Shown here piece after piece: positions 7,411 through 10,000 of a DNA stretch of 10,000 bases (the first letter of the stretch is position 1; each line of letters begins with the position of its first letter). Location: assembly GCA_030674155.1 (NCBI GenBank), contig CM060326.1, positions 14,655,535 to 14,665,534 on the forward strand, read 5' to 3'. Source of the stretch: Stramonita haemastoma (lineage: Eukaryota; Mollusca; Gastropoda; Neogastropoda; Muricidae). A program made the translations under genes and the position numbers. Under the pieces are notes generated by a model. It was not told the DNA's origin. It worked only from the letters and a program-made list of their open reading frames with translations, and ran no database searches.

Positions 7411-7528
7411 TTTCACAAAATCAACATGGAAGACTTTTTGACTGGTCTATGCAAAGAATGATTGTCCATATTATTGCAATAAGCTTTCTGGCTCAGATTG
7501 TATCATTCTGTAGTGGTATATGTTCTTT
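7411..7528. other. unassigned spacer
   Basis: Unique AT-rich sequence of about 120 bp with no recognised feature. Confidence 0.5.
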
Positions 7529-7722
7529 GGACAGTTATGTTTGTTTTTAGGATAGGTATGTTTGTTCTTAGAATATTTACGTTTGTTGTTTGGAAAGTAG
7601 TGTGTTTTTTTTCTTAGGATAGTTATGTTTGTTTTTTTTGTTATTTAGGATAGTAGTGTTTGTTCTTAGGGTAGTTATGTTTATTGCTTTTAGGATAGTT
7701 ATGTTTGTTCTTAGAGTAGCTC
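7529..7722. repeat. short-unit minisatellite (TTAGGATAGTTATGTTTGTTC)
   Basis: Roughly nine degenerate units of about 21-28 bp built on TTAGGATAGTTATGTTTGTT. Unit length varies mainly through T-run expansion (for example near 7600-7610 and 7631-7640). TTAGGG-like variants occur as mutations of TTAGGATAG and are not telomeric arrays. Confidence 0.82.
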
Positions 7723-7796
7723 TTTCATTCCCCAATTTACATTTCCAATTGCTTCCCTTTATTCCCAGGTTCCTCTTGTCTGTCTCTTCCCTTCAT

Positions 7797-7799
7797 ATG

Positions 7800-7851
<52 letters not shown>

Positions 7852-7960
7852 GTGTGTGTGTGTGTGTGTGTGTGTGTGAGTGTGTATGTGTGTATGTGTG
7901 TTTGTGTGTGTGTGCGTGTGTGTATGTGTGTGTGCGTGTGTGTGCGTGTATGTGTGTGTG
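7797..7960. repeat. (GT)n microsatellite
   Basis: About 160 bp of GT repeats with scattered A and C substitutions. It is perfect between 7808 and 7850. Confidence 0.97.
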
Positions 7961-7967
7961 ATAAACA

Positions 7968-8076
7968 AAGGCAGAGACGAAGAGAGGGAGAGAAAGAGAG
8001 CGAAAAGAGAGAGAGACAGAGACAGAGAGAGAGAGAGAGAGAAAAAAGAGAGGGAGACGGAGACAGAGACAGAGAG
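7968..8076. repeat. (GA)n/(GACA)n purine tract
   Basis: Imperfect GA repeats with ACAGA and GGGA variants, nearly all purine. It directly follows the GT tract, making a compound GT-GA microsatellite. Confidence 0.94.
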
Positions 8077-8195
8077 TACTTTCCTTTTTTTTGATTGTTT
8101 GAAGGAAGGAGTGGGCACACACAACAACTCTACAATATCCGGCCCTCACAAAGAAATGAAATCAGGAAAAAAAACAACGAAAGAAAATAATTTAG
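8077..8195. other. unassigned spacer
   Basis: About 120 bp of unique AT-rich sequence with no feature I can identify. Confidence 0.5.
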
Positions 8196-8267
8196 ATTAC
8201 GTTATGTTACGTTACGTTATGTTACATTCGTTTATGTTACGTTACGTTCCTTTATTCCACGTTATGT
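8196..8267. repeat. (GTTAC/GTTATG)n pentanucleotide-type repeat
   Basis: About a dozen units alternating GTTAC, GTTACG and GTTATG with a few interruptions (ATTCG, CTTTATTCC). It accounts for the repetitive MLRYVMLRY-like frame. Confidence 0.88.
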
Positions 8268-8318
8268 ATCCTGCAGTCTTCGTGACCTCAGGGTTGTATA
8301 GAATGACAGGACAACCTC

Positions 8319-8439
<121 letters not shown>

Positions 8440-8441
8440 AA

Positions 8442-8945
8442 AAAGTCTACCAGTTGATTAAAATTAAACACTTTCTCGATTTTCATTCAAGGAAACTGTT
8501 TTTTCAAGCTTATATACAATCCTCAATAGACTATGCTGCAACCCTGTGGGACTCTGCAGTGCAAATATCATGAAACCATTACTAAGTCTGTATAAACGTG
8601 GTCTCAAACTGGTCCTTCTGAAGAAAACAACCTTGCTAGAAGGGGATTATACTCAGTTAAATATCCTTCCCCTACACCAAAGACTAAAATATAACAAAGG
8701 CATCATGATGTTTAAGATACTGACAGGAAATGTCCCCACATCCTTAAAAGACAAATTCCCAATGAATCATTCCAGAAATACGGTAAAAGCCAAGTGTCCC
8801 AATCCCTAGAATAGACTTGTTCAAAACTAGCTTACTATACTCAGGCCCTACGCTATGGAACTCCCTCCCTGACTCAATTAAACAGCATCAATCATTAACA
8901 ACCTTAAAAACTCACCTTCTAATCTACTTGATGAATCAAAAATAA
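8442..8945 (+). pseudogene. LINE reverse-transcriptase ORF, C-terminal end, two frameshifts
   Basis: Three adjoining frames give one continuous C-terminal domain of a CR1/L2-like non-LTR retrotransposon polyprotein. Frame 1 (8442-8570) reads KLFFQAYIQSSIDYAATLWD and hits TGA at 8571. Frame 2 (from about 8558 to TAG at 8807) has KPLLSLYKRGLKLVLL, LNILPLHQRLKYNKGIMMF and KILTGNVP. Frame 3 (about 8799-8942) reads PRIDLFKTSLLYSGPTLWNS and LPDSIKQHQSLTTLKTHLL, with a plausible natural stop TAA at 8943-8945. In the family, the IDYAxxxWD block after the catalytic domain is followed by the repeated-Leu KRGLKLxLL block and the final LWNSLPxSI block, in this order. The two shifts, at about 8558 and 8799, are single small indels, so the copy looks relatively young. 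The 5' side, including the catalytic palm and endonuclease, is absent, cut at the CT tract. Confidence 0.85.
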
Positions 8946-9043
8946 CAACCACACTTCTCCCCCTCTCCAACTATCTGCCCCTCTCCCTCCTCACTTCTCT
9001 CAGATTATGATGATCTTATGACTATAATCATAAGACTAAGTGA
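8946..9043 (+). other. probable LINE 3' UTR, proximal part
   Basis: C-rich sequence after the LINE stop codon, with CCCCTCTCC-type runs, then TTATGATGATCTTATGACTATAATCATAAG, which contains a CTTATGA...TCATAAG inverted repeat at about 9014-9034. It carries straight into a GT tract. Assignment to the LINE rests on position. Confidence 0.45.
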
Positions 9044-9072
9044 GGTGTGTGTGTGTGTGTGGTGTGTGTGTG

Positions 9073-9117
<45 letters not shown>

Positions 9118-9183
9118 TGTATGTGTGTGTGTGTTTTGTGTGTGTGAGTGTGTGTGTGTGTTGTGTGTGTGTGTGAGTGTGAG
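9044..9183. repeat. (GT)n microsatellite
   Basis: About 140 bp of GT repeats with several GGT, GTT and GAG interruptions. It lies inside what I infer to be the LINE 3' UTR. Confidence 0.97.
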
Positions 9184-9200
9184 TTAGGGTTTTTTTTGTT

Positions 9201-9488
9201 CAAAAACTGTGCTTTATGGGACTTATTTTGATAATAGATGGCGGGATTGATGTTTTTAGTCATTTAAACCTCATCATATTCTCATGCTTGCTCTCTTTAA
9301 TTATTATTATTTTTGTTTTGTTTTGCTTTGATTGGTTTTTGTTTGGTTTTTTGTACTCAAAATCAAATTCTTCATTGATTCTTACTTCATATTTTCGTTT
9401 CTGAATGAGTGCCTTTTTATAACATTACCTTAATATTGTATCTCTGTCTTATTTCTTAACTGTTGTTGTTGCTCTTTCTCACCTTTAT
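9201..9488. repeat. tandem duplication, copy 1
   Basis: It starts CAAAAACTGTGCTTTATGGG and contains ATAGATGGCGGGATTGATG, CCTCATCAT, a T/GTTTT-rich middle and CATTGATTCTTACTTC. The 57-base block 9402-9458 is identical to 9795-9851 in copy 2. It carries no gene. It probably belongs to the 3' UTR of the upstream LINE. Confidence 0.9.
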
Positions 9489-9862
9489 CAAAATCTTATG
9501 TTTTATGGGACATATTTTTGATGATAGATGGTGGTGGATTGATGTTTTCAGTCATCTAACCTCATCATTTCTCATGTTTGATCTATAATCAATTGCGCCC
9601 TTTTTTTTTGTTTGTTTGTTTGTTTGTTTGTTTTTGTTTTGTTTTGTTTTTGTTTTGTTGTTGGTGGGTTTTTTTGTTTTTTTTTGTTTTTGTTTTTTTG
9701 TTGTTGTTTTTTTTTTTGTTTCTTTGTTTGTTTGTTTGCTTGTTTATTATTCAAATCAAAATCATCATTGATTCTTACTTCTTATTTTCGTTTATGAATG
9801 AGTGCCTTTTTATAACATTACCTTAATATTGTATCTCTGTCTTATTTCTTACCTGTTGTTTG
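9489..9862. repeat. tandem duplication, copy 2 (expanded)
   Basis: Same order of landmarks as copy 1: TTTTATGGGACATATTTTTG, ATAGATGGTGGTGGATTGATG, CCTCATCAT, CATTGATTCTTACTTC, then the identical 57-base block. It is about 85 bp longer, mostly because the central GTTTT/GTTTG tract (9601-9748) has grown. The mutations are scattered, so the duplication is not brand new, although the 3' third is unchanged. Confidence 0.9.
9601..9748. repeat. T-rich (GTTT)n/(GTTTT)n tract
   Basis: Runs of GTTT and GTTTT with T-runs of up to ten. It lies inside duplication copy 2, where copy 1 has only a shorter version (about 9308-9352). Confidence 0.93.
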
Positions 9863-9960
9863 ATACTTGGTGTGGTTTGCTCTTGGTAATTGGATCATTA
9901 TAATTGTTCTTGTTTTAGTTGAGGCTGTCTTTTTATCTTGATGTTATCCCTGAAAGGGGC

Positions 9961-10000
9961 GGGACTGGATGTAAAAAAGCACATGAGTGCTAATCTATTA
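9961..10000 (+). mobile_element. retroelement 3' tail, cut by window end
   Basis: GGGACTGGATGTAAAAAAGC, then the complete hairpin AGCAC ATGA GTGCT (9978-9991) and TAATCTATTA, matching the 3' tail of the SINE-like copies. The bases upstream of 9961 (GTTATCCCTGAAAGGGGC) do not match the SINE body. This is therefore either the true 3' end of the LINE that starts at 8442 or a very short SINE fragment. I favour the LINE end. Confidence 0.65.

Noticed and set aside
7034..7550. Phe/Leu/Ser-rich frame resembling a membrane protein
   Set aside because: The hydrophobic composition is forced by TTC/CTT/TCC triplets. Three frames look alike and none has a conserved motif.
7661..7680. TTAGGG-like motif suggesting telomeric DNA
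   Set aside because: It is a single variant of the TTAGGATAG minisatellite unit, not a tandem TTAGGG array.

Overview
This is non-coding, repeat-dominated eukaryotic DNA. I see no intact protein-coding gene, no tRNA or rRNA gene, no operon structure and no CRISPR array. About half of the window is simple-sequence repeat (CT/GA, GT/CA, CTGT/ACAG, ACAT, CACT, ATC, TTC/TCC). Most of the rest is fossil or non-autonomous transposable element. The mix of very long microsatellites, several eroded non-LTR retrotransposon (LINE) fragments and a SINE-like family with an (AAAT)n tail would suit a mollusc or another lophotrochozoan. That placement is inference from general character, not from a diagnostic gene.

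Layout. At 1-437 there is an ATC microsatellite and, on the minus strand, a decayed reverse-transcriptase fragment. At 585-700 lies a 5'-truncated SINE-like copy. From 773 to 1983 the window is mostly GT, then CTGT/CT/CACT tracts. From 2330 to about 3410 runs a minisatellite with a 58-bp period. It is split by about 716 bp made of a minus-strand SINE-like copy followed by CTGT, CT and ACAT tracts. From 3640 to 4720 there are mostly GA, CA and ACAG tracts. At 4766-5350 two SINE-like copies lie head to head as a long inverted repeat, and a third copy follows at 5483-5690. At 5753-6180 there is a clear MITE-like element with 26-bp terminal inverted repeats. At 6205-6420 sits a second LINE C-terminal remnant (minus strand). 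At 6421-7030 the sequence is mostly unique, with a weak LTR-boundary-like motif. From 7071 to 8437 there are pyrimidine-rich, minisatellite, GT, GA, TTACG and CT tracts. At 8442-8945 lies the C-terminal end of a third LINE (plus strand, two frameshifts). It is followed by a GT tract, a 288-bp tandem duplication, and at 9961 a sequence matching the 3' tail of the SINE-like family.

How the parts may relate. The most informative pattern is that all five SINE-like copies and the sequence downstream of the plus-strand LINE share one 3' tail. That tail carries a small hairpin (AGCAC, a four-base loop, GTGCT). I infer that this LINE lineage may be the mobilising partner of the SINE-like family and that the hairpin may be the reverse-transcriptase recognition element, as is known for UnaL2/UnaSINE1 in eel. 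I found no previously undescribed functional system. The findings concern repeat biology and genome evolution.
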